In this document: in pieces, positions 46,175 to 55,027 of the stretch
Layout of the letters: each line of letters opens with the position of its first letter
How positions within the stretch are numbered: the first letter of the stretch is position 1
Origin: Mesorhizobium amorphae
GTDB lineage: Bacteria > Pseudomonadota > Alphaproteobacteria > Rhizobiales > Rhizobiaceae
Direction of reading: 5' to 3'
Length of the DNA: 64,000 nucleotides
NCBI RefSeq assembly: GCF_014843845.1
Contig: NZ_JHQS01000008.1
Location: forward strand, 160,732 to 224,731
Translations under genes and position numbers: made by a program
The notes under the pieces: generated by a model
Told to the model about the DNA's origin: nothing
Database searches by the model: none
The model's input: only the letters and a program-made list of their open reading frames with translations

Positions 46175-47740
46175 ATGCACATCGTGCTGATCAATCCGCA
46201 CACCGCCATCGGCAGCCGCGTGCCGGACGACCATCTGCCGCCGCTCGGGCTCCTGGCGCTGGGCGGTCCACTGCTCGACGCCGGCCATCTTGTGCGCCTC
46301 GTCGATGCGGAATTTGGTCCGATGCCGCTTGCCGTACTCATCCTCGACGCCTTGGGCGGCCAGCCAGACTGCGTCCTCATCGGCCATTCCGGCTCGACCT
46401 CGGCGCATCCGACGGCCTTGCGCATCGCGCAGATGATCAAGGCTCAAGCCCCGGCGACAATCGTCATCTATGGCGGTGTGTTCCCGACTTATCACTGGCG
46501 TGACATTCTCGCTGAAACGGATGTCTCCGACTTCATCGTGCGCGGCGAGGGCGAGGCCACTATCGCAGCACTCATCGGGGCTCTGGAGCGGCGCGAGCCG
46601 CTGTCTGAGGTGCATGGCATCGCCTTTCGCGACGATTTGCGCCGCCCCTTCGCCACCCAGCCGGCGAAGACGATCGCCAATCTCGACGATTATCGCGTCG
46701 GCTGGGAACTGATCGACCACCGCCGCTACAGCTATTGGGGTGGCAAGCGCGCCGTGGTCATGCAGTTCTCGCGTGGCTGCCCGCATCTGTGCAACTATTG
46801 CGGCCAGCGCGGTTTCTGGACCCGCTGGCGGCACCGCGATCCAGAAAAGTTCGCGCAGGAGATCGCCTGGCTGCATCGCGAGCACGGCGTCGAACTGATC
46901 AACCTCGCCGACGAGAACCCGACGGTTTCGAAGAAGGCATGGCGCGCGTTCCTCGACGCGCTGATCGCCGAGAACGTGCCGGTGCTGATCGTTGGCTCGA
47001 CCCGCGCCGACGACATCGTGCGCGACGCCGACATCCTGCATCTCTATCGCAAGGCAGGCGTCATCCGCTGGCTGCTCGGCATGGAAAACACCGACGAACA
47101 GACGCTGCAATTGATTCGCAAGGGCGGCAGCACCTCCTCCGACCGCGAGGCGATCCGGCTGCTCAGGCAGCATGGCATCCTGTCGATGGCGACCTGGGTG
47201 GCCGGCTTCGAGGACGAAGGCTTACGCGACCTCTGGCGCGGCTTCCGCCAATTGATCGCCTATGACCCGGACCAGATCCAGGCGCTCTATGTCACCCCGC
47301 ACCGCTGGACGCCGTTCTTCCGTATCGCCAGGGACCGCAAGGTGATCCAGCTGGACGCCCGCCTTTGGGACTACAAGCACCAGGTTCTGCAGATGACCCG
47401 ACTCAAACCCTGGATGCTGTTCTTCAGCGTCAAGCTGATTGAGCTGGCGGTACAGTCGCGACCGAAGGCGCTGGCGCGCATCCTGTTCCACAAGGATCCC
47501 GAGCAGCGCCATTCGATGCGCTGGTACACGCAGATGGGCCGCCGCGTCTGGTTCCGCGAGGTCTGGGGTTTTCTCGTCCGCGACCGCCGCCTGAAGGACG
47601 GCCCGACGCTGGCCGAATTCTGGGGCGCGCCGCAGGATGCCGAGGAGGAATCGATGATTGTCCAACGCCCGGCACGGAAGCCGGCCATTCCCGGCATGGC
47701 CAATCTCGAAGCTCCGGCTGCGAAAAGATTAGCCGGCTGA
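46175..47740 (+). CDS. B12-binding-domain radical SAM protein (BchE-like group)
   Basis: A 521-aa protein. The N-terminal cobalamin-binding-like Rossmann domain (about 1-135; INPHTAIGSRVPDDHLPPLGLLALG, then IYGGVFPTYHW) lacks the D-x-H-x-x-G ligand motif. The radical SAM core has the [4Fe-4S] cysteines C202, C206 and C209 (RGCPHLCNYCGQ). It resembles proteins annotated as anaerobic Mg-protoporphyrin ester cyclase (BchE), but no bch or puf genes are in the window, so a chlorophyll role is doubtful. The start has GGGG 9 bases upstream. The C-terminal about 150 residues carry no motif that I recognise. Confidence 0.87.
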   Translation: MHIVLINPHTAIGSRVPDDHLPPLGLLALGGPLLDAGHLVRLVDAEFGPMPLAVLILDALGGQPDCVLIGHSGSTSAHPTALRIAQMIKAQAPATIVIYGGVFPTYHWRDILAETDVSDFIVRGEGEATIAALIGALERREPLSEVHGIAFRDDLRRPFATQPAKTIANLDDYRVGWELIDHRRYSYWGGKRAVVMQFSRGCPHLCNYCGQRGFWTRWRHRDPEKFAQEIAWLHREHGVELINLADENPTVSKKAWRAFLDALIAENVPVLIVGSTRADDIVRDADILHLYRKAGVIRWLLGMENTDEQTLQLIRKGGSTSSDREAIRLLRQHGILSMATWVAGFEDEGLRDLWRGFRQLIAYDPDQIQALYVTPHRWTPFFRIARDRKVIQLDARLWDYKHQVLQMTRLKPWMLFFSVKLIELAVQSRPKALARILFHKDPEQRHSMRWYTQMGRRVWFREVWGFLVRDRRLKDGPTLAEFWGAPQDAEEESMIVQRPARKPAIPGMANLEAPAAKRLAG

Positions 47741-47748
47741 CAAGCCCG

Positions 47749-48642
47749 TTACGGCACGATCAGCGTGCCGGCGCCGTGCTCGGTGAACAGTTCCAGCAGC
47801 ACCGAATGCGGCGTCTTGCCGTTGAGGATGACGACGCCTTCGACGCCGCGCTCGATCGCCTCGATGCAGGTCTCGACCTTGGGGATCATGCCGCCCGACA
47901 CCGTACCGTCCTTGATCAGCGCCTTGGCCTCGGCCACCGTCAGCTCATCGATCAACTTCTTGTTCTTGTCGAGCACGCCGGGCACGTCGGTCAGGAACAA
48001 CAGGCGCGAGGCCTGGCAGGCGCCGGCGATGGCGCCGGCGAAAGTGTCGGCATTGATGTTGTAGGTATGACCGTCGCGACCAGGCGCCACCGGCGCCAGC
48101 ACCGGGATCATCTCGGAGCGCGCCAGGAGATCGAGCAACGTGCGGTCGACCTCCACCGGTTCGCCGACGAAGCCGAGGTCCAGCACACGCTCGATGTTGG
48201 AATCCGGGTCGATCATGGTCTTGCGCGCCTTTTCGGCGAACACCATGTTGCCGTCCTTGCCGCACAGGCCGATCGCCCACTCGCCCTCGGCATTGATCAG
48301 TGCCACGATCTCCTTGTTGATCGAACCGGCCAGCACCATCTCGACGATCTCGACCGTCTTCTGGTCGGTGACGCGCAGGCCGCCCTCGAACTTCGATTCG
48401 ATGCCCATCTTGTTGAGCATGGCGCCGATCTGCGGCCCGCCGCCATGGACGACGATCGGGTTGACGCCGGATTGCTTCAACAGCGCGATGTCGCGGGCAA
48501 AGGCCTTGCCGAGCTCGATGTCGCCCATGGCATGGCCGCCATACTTCACCACCACCGTCTTGTTCTCGTAGCGCTGCATGTAGGGCAGAGCCCTGGAGAG
48601 CAGCGCGGCCTGCATTTCGGCGGTGGCGGCGATGTCCGTCAT
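47749..48642 (-). CDS. argB: Acetylglutamate kinase
   Basis: A 297-aa amino-acid kinase, second step of arginine synthesis. The phosphate loop is [11 protein letters not shown], followed by the [17 protein letters not shown] substrate loop and the [15 protein letters not shown] nucleotide site. The N-terminal helix ([22 protein letters not shown]) is typical of the arginine-sensitive hexameric type, so feedback inhibition by arginine is expected. It is convergent with the radical SAM gene (8-bp gap). In related genomes it lies just after engB; here about 8.5 kb of other genes separate them. Confidence 0.96.
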   Translation of the reverse strand: MTDIAATAEMQAALLSRALPYMQRYENKTVVVKYGGHAMGDIELGKAFARDIALLKQSGVNPIVVHGGGPQIGAMLNKMGIESKFEGGLRVTDQKTVEIVEMVLAGSINKEIVALINAEGEWAIGLCGKDGNMVFAEKARKTMIDPDSNIERVLDLGFVGEPVEVDRTLLDLLARSEMIPVLAPVAPGRDGHTYNINADTFAGAIAGACQASRLLFLTDVPGVLDKNKKLIDELTVAEAKALIKDGTVSGGMIPKVETCIEAIERGVEGVVILNGKTPHSVLLELFTEHGAGTLIVP

Positions 48643-48748
48643 CGGTATGGATCCCAGCTTGGCATGAACGGCGGCGTCTTAGCGGGAATTGGCGCAGGCC
48701 GCAAACGGCTTTGCTGTCACAAATCGATGAAATCGCGTGCTGCGGGAC

Positions 48749-50245
48749 CTAGGCCGGCGCCTTGAGCGGTGCCCGCCGCTTCTGCCAGCCGGAAATCTTC
48801 TCCATCTGCGCGGCGAAGGACAACAGCGTCTCCTCGTCGCCTGGGCGTCCGGCGGCCTGGATGCCGAGCGGCAGCCCGGCCGCGGTGACATGGACGGGTA
48901 GCGCAATCGATGGCTGGCCGCTGACATTATGGATCGCCGGCCAATGGGTGAACCACAGGCTCTTGTCCATCAATTGCCCGAACAGCGACTTAATCTTCAA
49001 AAGCCGGGTGAGGTGCATCTTGTCCAGCATGTTTTCGATGAATTCGTCGGCGCCCTTCGGGTCCATGCCGCCGCAGGCGAGCGGCGGGTGCGCGATGATC
49101 GGCATCAGCACGGCGTCATACTGCGCGGTCTCGCTGATCAGGCGGCGCGACGTTGCATGCAGCCGCTGCAGGATCTCATAGATCTCGCCGGCGGGAATGA
49201 TCTCGCCGAAGCGGCTGAGCACGCGCGTGGCGCGCTCGATATCACCGGCAACAGAGCGGCCGACGCGCAAGGCCTCGGCACGCATGGTGCCGGCCACGGC
49301 GGAAGCCACCGTCTTGCAGAAATCGGCCATGAAGTCGCGATCGATATAGGGCAGGTCGATCTCCTCGACCGTATGGCCGCCCTCGCGCGCCAGCGCCACC
49401 GCCGTGTCCAGCGCCGTCAACGTCTCGGCCGAAATCGGCAGGCCGAGCGGCGATTTCCGGTAGGCGGCGAGCTTGAGCTTGCCGGGATCGCGCGCCGCCG
49501 CGGCGGCAAAACTGCCTTTCGGCGACGGTGCGGCATAGGGTGACAGCGGATCGGCGCCGTGGGTCAGGTCGAGCAGCAGCGCCGTATCGCGGACCGAGCG
49601 GGCGACCGCGTGGTCGACGACCATGCCGTACCAGCTCTCGCTGACCAGCGGCGTCAGCGGCACGCGGCCGCGCGAGGTTTTCAGCCCGACCAGCCCGCTG
49701 CAGGCCGACGGCACCCGGATAGAGCCGCCACCGTCCGAGGCATGCGCCGCCGGCACCACGCCGGCCGCCACCAGCGCGGCGGCGCCCCCGGACGAGCCGC
49801 CCGTCGTATGGCCCGTATTCCACGGATTGCGGGTGATGCCGAACGCGGCCGACTCGGTCATCAGCCTCAGCCCGTGCTCGGGCGAGGTGCTGGTGGCGAT
49901 CGGAATGAGGCCGGCGGCAAGATAGCGCTCGGTTATCACCGAATTGAAGTCGGCGGTGAAAGCCGGAATGCGGCTGCCGCCATGGGTCGGCACGCCTTTG
50001 ATGGCGATGCCGAGATCCTTGATCGCGAAGGGCACGCCGGCAAGCGGCAGCTTGCGGTCGACGGTTTTGGCGCGCGATCGCGCCGCGTCGTAGAGCGGCT
50101 CGGCGATGGCGTTGATATCAGGGCGAGTCGCCTCGGCCCGCGCGATCGCCGCATCGACAAGCTCCTGCGGCGAGACTTCTCCTTGCTTTACCAGCCCGGC
50201 CAGGCCGGTTGCATCCTGCTCCCACAACACCCGTTCAACCGACAT
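48749..50245 (-). CDS. Amidase (amidase-signature family)
   Basis: A 498-aa enzyme of the amidase signature family. The Ser-cisSer-Lys triad is complete: K76 (AIKDLG), S151 (GGSSGG) and S175 (DGGGSIR), with the 24-residue spacing between the serines usual for the family. There is no GatB or GatC next to it, so it is a free-standing amide hydrolase rather than the GatA subunit. The substrate is unknown. It lies 106 bp upstream of argB on the same strand and divergent from the ECF sigma gene. Confidence 0.9.
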   Translation of the reverse strand: MSVERVLWEQDATGLAGLVKQGEVSPQELVDAAIARAEATRPDINAIAEPLYDAARSRAKTVDRKLPLAGVPFAIKDLGIAIKGVPTHGGSRIPAFTADFNSVITERYLAAGLIPIATSTSPEHGLRLMTESAAFGITRNPWNTGHTTGGSSGGAAALVAAGVVPAAHASDGGGSIRVPSACSGLVGLKTSRGRVPLTPLVSESWYGMVVDHAVARSVRDTALLLDLTHGADPLSPYAAPSPKGSFAAAAARDPGKLKLAAYRKSPLGLPISAETLTALDTAVALAREGGHTVEEIDLPYIDRDFMADFCKTVASAVAGTMRAEALRVGRSVAGDIERATRVLSRFGEIIPAGEIYEILQRLHATSRRLISETAQYDAVLMPIIAHPPLACGGMDPKGADEFIENMLDKMHLTRLLKIKSLFGQLMDKSLWFTHWPAIHNVSGQPSIALPVHVTAAGLPLGIQAAGRPGDEETLLSFAAQMEKISGWQKRRAPLKAPA

Positions 50246-50394
50246 CGCCGCCCTCTCCCGCCTGGCCGGAGGCTAGCCGCAGGCGATTTCCTTGGCAACG
50301 GCGCATGATTTGTCGGGGCAAGCAGGCGCGCCTGGGTGGTGAACAACATCGTTTCCGCGATTGCAAATATAACGCAATCGCCTAATTTGCGGGC

Positions 50395-50934
50395 ATGGCG
50401 CCGCAGGACATCAGCAAGCTGATCGTCCGGACTTCGATGAAGGACCGGGCCGCGTTCGATCTGCTCTACAGGCAGACAAGCGCGAAACTTTTCGGCGTCT
50501 GCCTTCGTGTATTGAACGACCGGGGAGATGCGGAAGAAGCGCTTCAGGAAGTCTTCGTCAAGATATGGACCAAGGCGGACCGTTTCGCTGTCTCTGATCT
50601 GAGCCCGATTTCCTGGCTGGTGGCCATTGCGCGCAATCATGCGATCGATCGCATCAGGGCGCGGCGGATGCCTGCCGCCCATATCGACGCCGCGCTCGAC
50701 GTGGCCGATCCGGCGCCGGGACCGGAGGCCATGGTTGTGGCGGGCGGTGAGTCCGAACGCATCTACCATTGTCTCGATGAACTGGAAAAGGACCGGGCGG
50801 CGGCCGTCCGGGGCGCCTATCTCAACGGCGAAAGTTATGCCGAACTTGCGGAGCGCCATCGCGTGCCGCTGAACACGATGCGTACCTGGCTGCGGCGCAG
50901 CCTGTTGAAGCTCAGGGAATGCCTGGAAAGATGA
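50395..50934 (+). CDS. ECF sigma factor, RpoE/SigK-like
   Basis: A 179-aa extracytoplasmic-function sigma factor with region 2 (FDLLYRQTSAKLFGVCLRVL, then ALQEVFVKIWTKADRF for -10 recognition) and region 4 (AAVRGAYLNGESYAELAERH, then VPLNTMRTWLRRSL for -35 recognition). It heads an operon with its anti-sigma factor, whose start overlaps the sigma stop. No Shine-Dalgarno precedes the ATG. Targets probably include its own operon and the fasciclin gene, as in related sigK-rskA clusters. Confidence 0.92.
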   Translation: MAPQDISKLIVRTSMKDRAAFDLLYRQTSAKLFGVCLRVLNDRGDAEEALQEVFVKIWTKADRFAVSDLSPISWLVAIARNHAIDRIRARRMPAAHIDAALDVADPAPGPEAMVVAGGESERIYHCLDELEKDRAAAVRGAYLNGESYAELAERHRVPLNTMRTWLRRSLLKLRECLER

Positions 50935-51650
50935 CGCTGGCAGAGGACAACGGACCGGAACGTGGAGGCGACGACCTGTTCGCCGCCGAATACGTTCTTG
51001 GCGTGCTCGCCACGGACGAGCGCCAGATCGCGGCCCGCCGCATCGACACCGAAGCCGGTTTCGCCCGCCTGGTCGACAGCTGGGAAGTGCACTTTTCGCC
51101 GATGGCCGCCGCCTATCCCGAGATAGAGCCTCCGGCCTCGGTCAAACCGGCGGTCGACCGCCGGCTGTTCGCCTCCTCGTCGACTGCGACACAGCCAAGC
51201 GCCGGTCTCTGGTCGAGCCTTGGCTTCTGGCGCGGCCTTGCCGCGGCCGCCGTCGCTGCGCTCGCCATCTACGTCGCCGTGCCCTACCTCAACCCGCCGG
51301 TCGTTGCACCGCAGGAGCGGCTTGTCGCCTCGCTGGCGGCCGACGGCAGCGACGTCAAATATCTCGTTGTCTATGACGCGGCGCGCCGCGATGTCGGCCT
51401 GTCGCTGGTTTCCGGCGAGCGTGCCGCCGGCAAGGACTTCGAGCTGTGGATGATCGAGGGCAAGAATGCCCCGGTCTCGATGGGCGTCATCCCGGCTGGC
51501 CAGACCACGCACCTGGCCGTCACGCCGGCCGTCCAGCAGAAGCTCGCGCAAGGCGCCGTGCTTGCCGTCAGCGTCGAGCCGACAGGTGGCTCGCCGACCG
51601 GCCAGCCGACCGGGCCTGTCGTCGCCGCGGGCGATCTCAAAGGCATATAA
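50931..51650 (+). CDS. Anti-sigma factor, RskA-like
   Basis: A 239-aa membrane anti-sigma factor. The N-terminal cytoplasmic zinc-finger-like/ASD region (FAAEYVLGVLATDERQIAARR, then SWEVHFSPMAAAYPEIEP) binds the sigma factor. One membrane helix lies at about 103-120 (GLAAAAVAALAIYVAVPYL), followed by a periplasmic RskA C-terminal domain (GKDFELWMIEGKNAPVSMG). The ATG at 50931 overlaps the sigma stop; an ATG 12 bases earlier is possible. Release by regulated proteolysis is the known mechanism in relatives. Confidence 0.9.
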   Translation: MTLAEDNGPERGGDDLFAAEYVLGVLATDERQIAARRIDTEAGFARLVDSWEVHFSPMAAAYPEIEPPASVKPAVDRRLFASSSTATQPSAGLWSSLGFWRGLAAAAVAALAIYVAVPYLNPPVVAPQERLVASLAADGSDVKYLVVYDAARRDVGLSLVSGERAAGKDFELWMIEGKNAPVSMGVIPAGQTTHLAVTPAVQQKLAQGAVLAVSVEPTGGSPTGQPTGPVVAAGDLKGI

Positions 51651-51677
51651 TCCCCCATTTTTGACTTGCGGTCCTAA

Positions 51678-51698
51678 GCAGATTTCAAATCTATCTGC
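51678..51698. promoter_or_regulatory. Inverted repeat GCAGAT-N9-ATCTGC upstream of fasciclin gene
   Basis: Six-base perfect arms lie in the 223-bp gap between the anti-sigma and fasciclin genes. A second one, TTCCCA-ACAA-TGGGAA, is at 51833-51848, about 25 bases before the ATG. Either may be an attenuator or regulator site. No terminator T-run follows. Confidence 0.35.
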
Positions 51699-51873
51699 CA
51701 CGGCAGTTGGTTCCTGCAAGCATGCAAGCTGGCAAAAGATCGTACGGGGAGATTCAATTTCATCAGCCTTCGAGGCAAAACTTTTTTGTCGATCGACGAA
51801 ACTCACGCCTTTCTGCCCCGTATCTCCTTGCGTTCCCAACAATGGGAAACAATATCCAGAGGAGATAGAAATC

Positions 51874-52431
51874 ATGCGTAATCTCGCCACCCTTTTGCTT
51901 GCCGGCACGATCGCCGTTTCCGCGCTCGGCGCTGCAGCCTATGCCGCCAATCCGATGGTTGGGGGCGCCCCGATGTATGCCAAGAAGAACATCATCGAGA
52001 ACGCCGTCAATTCGAAGGACCACACCACGCTGGTTGCAGCCGTCAAGGCCGCTGGCCTGGTCGACACGCTGCAAAGCGCCGGTCCCTTCACTGTTTTCGC
52101 GCCGACCAACGAGGCCTTCGCCGCGCTTCCAGCCGGCACCGTCGAAACGCTGCTCAAGCCCGAAAACAAGGACAAGCTCACCAAGATCCTGACCTGCCAT
52201 GTTATCGGCGCCAAGGCGCTGGCGGCTGACGTGACCAAGATGGTCAGCGATGATGGCGGCGCGCACAAGGCCAAGACCGCCGGCGGTTGCGAACTGACGC
52301 TCAAGGCCGATGGCGGCAAGGTCACCGTCACCGACGAGAACGGCAACGTCGCCAATGTGACGATCGCCGATGTCGAGCAGTCGAACGGCGTCATCCACGT
52401 CATCGACAAGGTTCTCTTGCCGAAGATGTAA
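51874..52431 (+). CDS. Exported fasciclin (FAS1) domain protein
   Basis: A 185-aa secreted protein. A Sec signal peptide (MRNLATLLLAGTIAVSALGA, cut near AYA-ANP) precedes one FAS1 domain with both conserved boxes: AGPFTVFAPTNEAFAALPAGT and NGVIHVIDKVLLP at the end. FAS1 proteins act in adhesion; rhizobial Nex18-type proteins belong here. AGAGGAG lies 10 bases before the ATG. Its position after the sigma/anti-sigma pair suggests it is a main target of that ECF sigma factor. Confidence 0.9.
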   Translation: MRNLATLLLAGTIAVSALGAAAYAANPMVGGAPMYAKKNIIENAVNSKDHTTLVAAVKAAGLVDTLQSAGPFTVFAPTNEAFAALPAGTVETLLKPENKDKLTKILTCHVIGAKALAADVTKMVSDDGGAHKAKTAGGCELTLKADGGKVTVTDENGNVANVTIADVEQSNGVIHVIDKVLLPKM

Positions 52432-52470
52432 CAAAGGGCCCGCTGCCGGCGAACTGGCAGCAAGCAACCC

Positions 52471-52507
52471 TGCCGATCGCGCGGGTCAATGACCCGCGCA
52501 ATCGGCA
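52471..52507. repeat. 37-bp near-perfect palindrome
   Basis: Arms of 18 bases around a single central A (52489): TGCCGATCGCGCGGGTCA and TGACCCGCGCAATCGGCA, with one mismatch. It begins 39 bases after the fasciclin stop. There is no T-run, so it is not a standard terminator. A smaller hairpin CTGCC-N8-GGCAG lies at 52443-52460. Confidence 0.85.
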
Positions 52508-52633
52508 AGCGTTCGCTCCGCAGCGTTGCTCCAGGGATGGAGCCGGTGCGGAGTGTTCGTTTTCAGGACCGTCACCGGCTTTTGATTTCCGGCTGGCAGT
52601 CTAATCTGGCAAATTGATAGCAGGAGGAATGGC

Positions 52634-53137
52634 ATGACCCGTCGCGACTTTCTCTGGAGCGGTGCTGCCGCCATGGCATTGTTGGCCGGCACGGCGGCAA
52701 TGCTGCGCATGGGAGGCCCCAAGGATGCGCTGGCGGCCGAGACCTTCGAGGTCACCAAAACCGACGCCGAGTGGCACGCCATCCTGTCCGACGCGGCCTA
52801 CAACGTGCTGCGCAAGGAAGGCACGGAATACCCCGGCACCAGCCCGCTGCTCAACGAGCACCGCAAGGGCGTTTTCGCCTGCGCCGGCTGCGACCTGCCG
52901 CTCTATTCGTCCGAGACCAAGTTCGATTCCGGCACCGGCTGGCCGAGCTTCTGGCAGGAGATCCCCAATGCTGTCGGCAAGACCGTGGACCGCTCGCTCG
53001 GCATGACCCGCACCGAAGTCCACTGCCGCCGTTGCGGCGGCCATCTCGGCCATGTCTTCGACGATGGCCCGCCGCCGACCGGCCTGCGCCACTGCATCAA
53101 CGGCGTCGCACTGACCTTCAAGCCGGCTGCGGCCTAG
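52634..53137 (+). CDS. msrB: Peptide-methionine (R)-S-oxide reductase with Tat-type signal
   Basis: A 167-aa MsrB that repairs methionine R-sulfoxide. Zinc ligands are C83, C86, C131 and C134; the catalytic Cys is C154 in LRHCINGVAL; GTGWPSFW is the substrate loop. The N-terminus MTRRDFLWSGAAAMALLAGT is a twin-arginine signal, so the protein is probably exported folded to the periplasm, unlike the cytoplasmic form. AGGAGG precedes the ATG by 6 bases. It may defend envelope proteins such as the nearby fasciclin. Confidence 0.93.
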   Translation: MTRRDFLWSGAAAMALLAGTAAMLRMGGPKDALAAETFEVTKTDAEWHAILSDAAYNVLRKEGTEYPGTSPLLNEHRKGVFACAGCDLPLYSSETKFDSGTGWPSFWQEIPNAVGKTVDRSLGMTRTEVHCRRCGGHLGHVFDDGPPPTGLRHCINGVALTFKPAAA

Positions 53138-53156
53138 ATCAGGCGAAATTGCGGCT

Positions 53157-53291
53157 ATGAGGCGAGCGGTTACTGCCCCCGGCGCCGTACTTATCCGGCC
53201 CGACGGCTATGTGGCCTGGGTTGGCGGGCCAACGCCGACGCCGCTGGCCGACGTGCTGACCAGATGGTTCGGACCGCCTGGCGCGGCATAG
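53157..53291 (+). pseudogene. C-terminal remnant of a FAD-dependent aromatic hydroxylase
   Basis: A 44-codon open frame reads ...APGAVLIRPDGYVAWVGG then PTPTPLADVLTRWFGPPG and stop. VLIRPDGYVAW followed by a helix ending L-x-x-WFG is the C-terminal end of PheA/TfdB-type flavin monooxygenases. Nothing upstream encodes the rest; msrB ends 19 bases before. It is therefore a leftover of a deleted gene (inference), although an in-frame ATG and stop make it look like a small ORF. Confidence 0.65.
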
Positions 53292-53339
53292 CACCGGAAT
53301 AGCCCATGTCCTGATATGGAGGGATGGTTTGATCTTTTA

Positions 53340-53379
53340 GCATGACCCCGGAAATCGTTTCCAATTTCCGGGGTCATGC
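53340..53379. repeat. Perfect 15-bp stem hairpin between convergent genes
   Basis: GCATGACCCCGGAAA (53340-53354), a 10-base loop TCGTTTCCAA and TTTCCGGGGTCATGC (53365-53379). It lies 31 bases below the emrB stop (minus strand). No T-run follows on either strand. The layout recalls the other stem-loop repeats, but the loop differs. Confidence 0.85.
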
Positions 53380-53410
53380 GCGAGAGCGCCAGGCGGGGGT
53401 TCCGGCGCTC

Positions 53411-55006
53411 TCAATGGCCTCCGCCGGCACTGCCGCCCTGTCCGGCCGGCTTGCGGATGAACAGGACGAAAAGCCCCAGCGTCGCGAACAGCGCCGTCAG
53501 CATGAAGAACACGTCCATGAAGGACAGCAGCGCCGCCTGCTGCTGGACCATGCCCGACAGTTTGGAGATCGCTGCCTTGGAGGCATCGAGCCCGGCGGTC
53601 TGCTCGAAGTTGAGCGTCATGTTTTGCAGCTTGGTCTGGGCCTCGGCACTGCCCCACTGCACATGCTCGGCAAGCCTTGCATAGTGGAAGGCGTTGCGGT
53701 CGATCAGCACCGTGTTGATGAGGGCGAGGCCGACGGCGCCACCGAGATTGCGGGTGAGGTTGAACAGGCCCGACGCATTCTTCAGCCGATCCGGCGGCAA
53801 CGTGCCCAGCGCGATGTTGTTGATCGGCACCATGCACAGCATCATCGAGCAGCCACGCAGGATCTGCGGGATCAGCAATTCATAAAAATCCCAGTCGGCG
53901 GTCAGATGCGTCATCCACCAGGTGCCGGTCGCGAAGCCGAAGAAACCGATCATCATCATCAGCCGCAAATCGATCTTGTTCGACAAGATGCCGGCAACGG
54001 GCGCGGTGAGGAACATCGCCAGGCCGCTGACGAACAGCGCCTCGCCGATCATCATCGAATCGTAGCCGCGGATACGGCCGAGGTAGACCGGGTACAGGTA
54101 GGTGAGGCCGTAGAGGCCGATGCCGACGACGAAAGAGAACAGCGAGCCGAAGGCGAAGTTGACGTTGCTGAAAGCCCTGAGGTCGACGATCGGCTCCTCG
54201 GCGGTGAAGACGCGCCAGAAGAACACCACCGCGCCGACGGTCATGATGATGGCGCAGGCGAAAACCGCCGGCTCCTGCAGCCAGTCGTGGTTCGGGCCTT
54301 CCTCCAGCACATATTCCATGCAGCCGAGGAAGGCGGCCATGCCGATCAGGCCCCACCAGTCGAACTTGCTGAACAGCTTGAGGTTCGGCTTGTCGAAATC
54401 GATCAGCGACCAGGCCGCCGTCGCCACCAGGATGCCCGGCACGACATTGATCAGGAACAGCCAGTGCCAGGACATGGCGTGGCTGATATAGCCGCCGACC
54501 GTCGGGCCGATGGTCGGCGCCAGCGTCGCCACCAGGCCGATCATCGGCGAGACGAAGGCGCGGCGCGACGGCGGGAAGATGGTGAAGGCGGCAGCGAAGA
54601 CGCTGGGGATCATGCCGCCGCCGATAAAACCCTGGATGGCGCGGTAGACGATCATCTGGTCGATGTTGGTGGCCGTCGCCGCCAGCGCGCTGGCGGCGGT
54701 GAAGCCCGCCGCCGAAACCGTGAACAGCACGCGCGTCGACAGCATCCGGCTGAGGAAGCCGGACAGCGGGATCATCACCACCTCGGCGATCAAATAGGCG
54801 GTCTGCACCCACGGGATCTCGTCGGAGCTGGCGCTGAGGCCCGCCTGGATCTCGGACAGCGAAGCCGAGACGATCTGGATGTCCAGGATTGCCATGAACA
54901 TGCCGAACACCATCGCCAGGAAGGCGATGACGCGGCGAACCGGTATGTGGTCGGCCTGCGCCGGAATGGCCGGTACCGATCCTGCGGTCAGGGTTGCGGT
55001 CGCCAT
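53411..55006 (-). CDS. emrB: DHA2-type MFS multidrug exporter EmrB
   Basis: A 531-aa drug/H+ antiporter with 14 membrane helices. DHA2 markers include ALDI-like FMAILDIQIVSASLSEIQAGL in helix 1, WVQTAYLIAEVVMIPLSGFLSRMLSTR in the next helices, and the AIQGFIGGGMIPSVFAAA motif of antiporters. It works with the EmrA adaptor encoded 21 bases upstream and an outer-membrane channel encoded elsewhere. The C-terminus ends in a Gly-rich tail. Confidence 0.94.
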   Translation of the reverse strand: MATATLTAGSVPAIPAQADHIPVRRVIAFLAMVFGMFMAILDIQIVSASLSEIQAGLSASSDEIPWVQTAYLIAEVVMIPLSGFLSRMLSTRVLFTVSAAGFTAASALAATATNIDQMIVYRAIQGFIGGGMIPSVFAAAFTIFPPSRRAFVSPMIGLVATLAPTIGPTVGGYISHAMSWHWLFLINVVPGILVATAAWSLIDFDKPNLKLFSKFDWWGLIGMAAFLGCMEYVLEEGPNHDWLQEPAVFACAIIMTVGAVVFFWRVFTAEEPIVDLRAFSNVNFAFGSLFSFVVGIGLYGLTYLYPVYLGRIRGYDSMMIGEALFVSGLAMFLTAPVAGILSNKIDLRLMMMIGFFGFATGTWWMTHLTADWDFYELLIPQILRGCSMMLCMVPINNIALGTLPPDRLKNASGLFNLTRNLGGAVGLALINTVLIDRNAFHYARLAEHVQWGSAEAQTKLQNMTLNFEQTAGLDASKAAISKLSGMVQQQAALLSFMDVFFMLTALFATLGLFVLFIRKPAGQGGSAGGGH

Positions 55007-55027
55007 GACACTGCTCCCGAGGTTCGC

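Noticed and set aside
50371..50385. CGCAATCGCCTAAT occurs just upstream of the ECF sigma gene and again at about 61361, upstream of the sensor kinase.
   Set aside because: A shared 14-mer is expected several times by chance in 64 kb, and the surroundings do not align.
53340..53379. The hairpin as a rho-independent terminator of emrB.
   Set aside because: Neither strand has a T-run after the stem.
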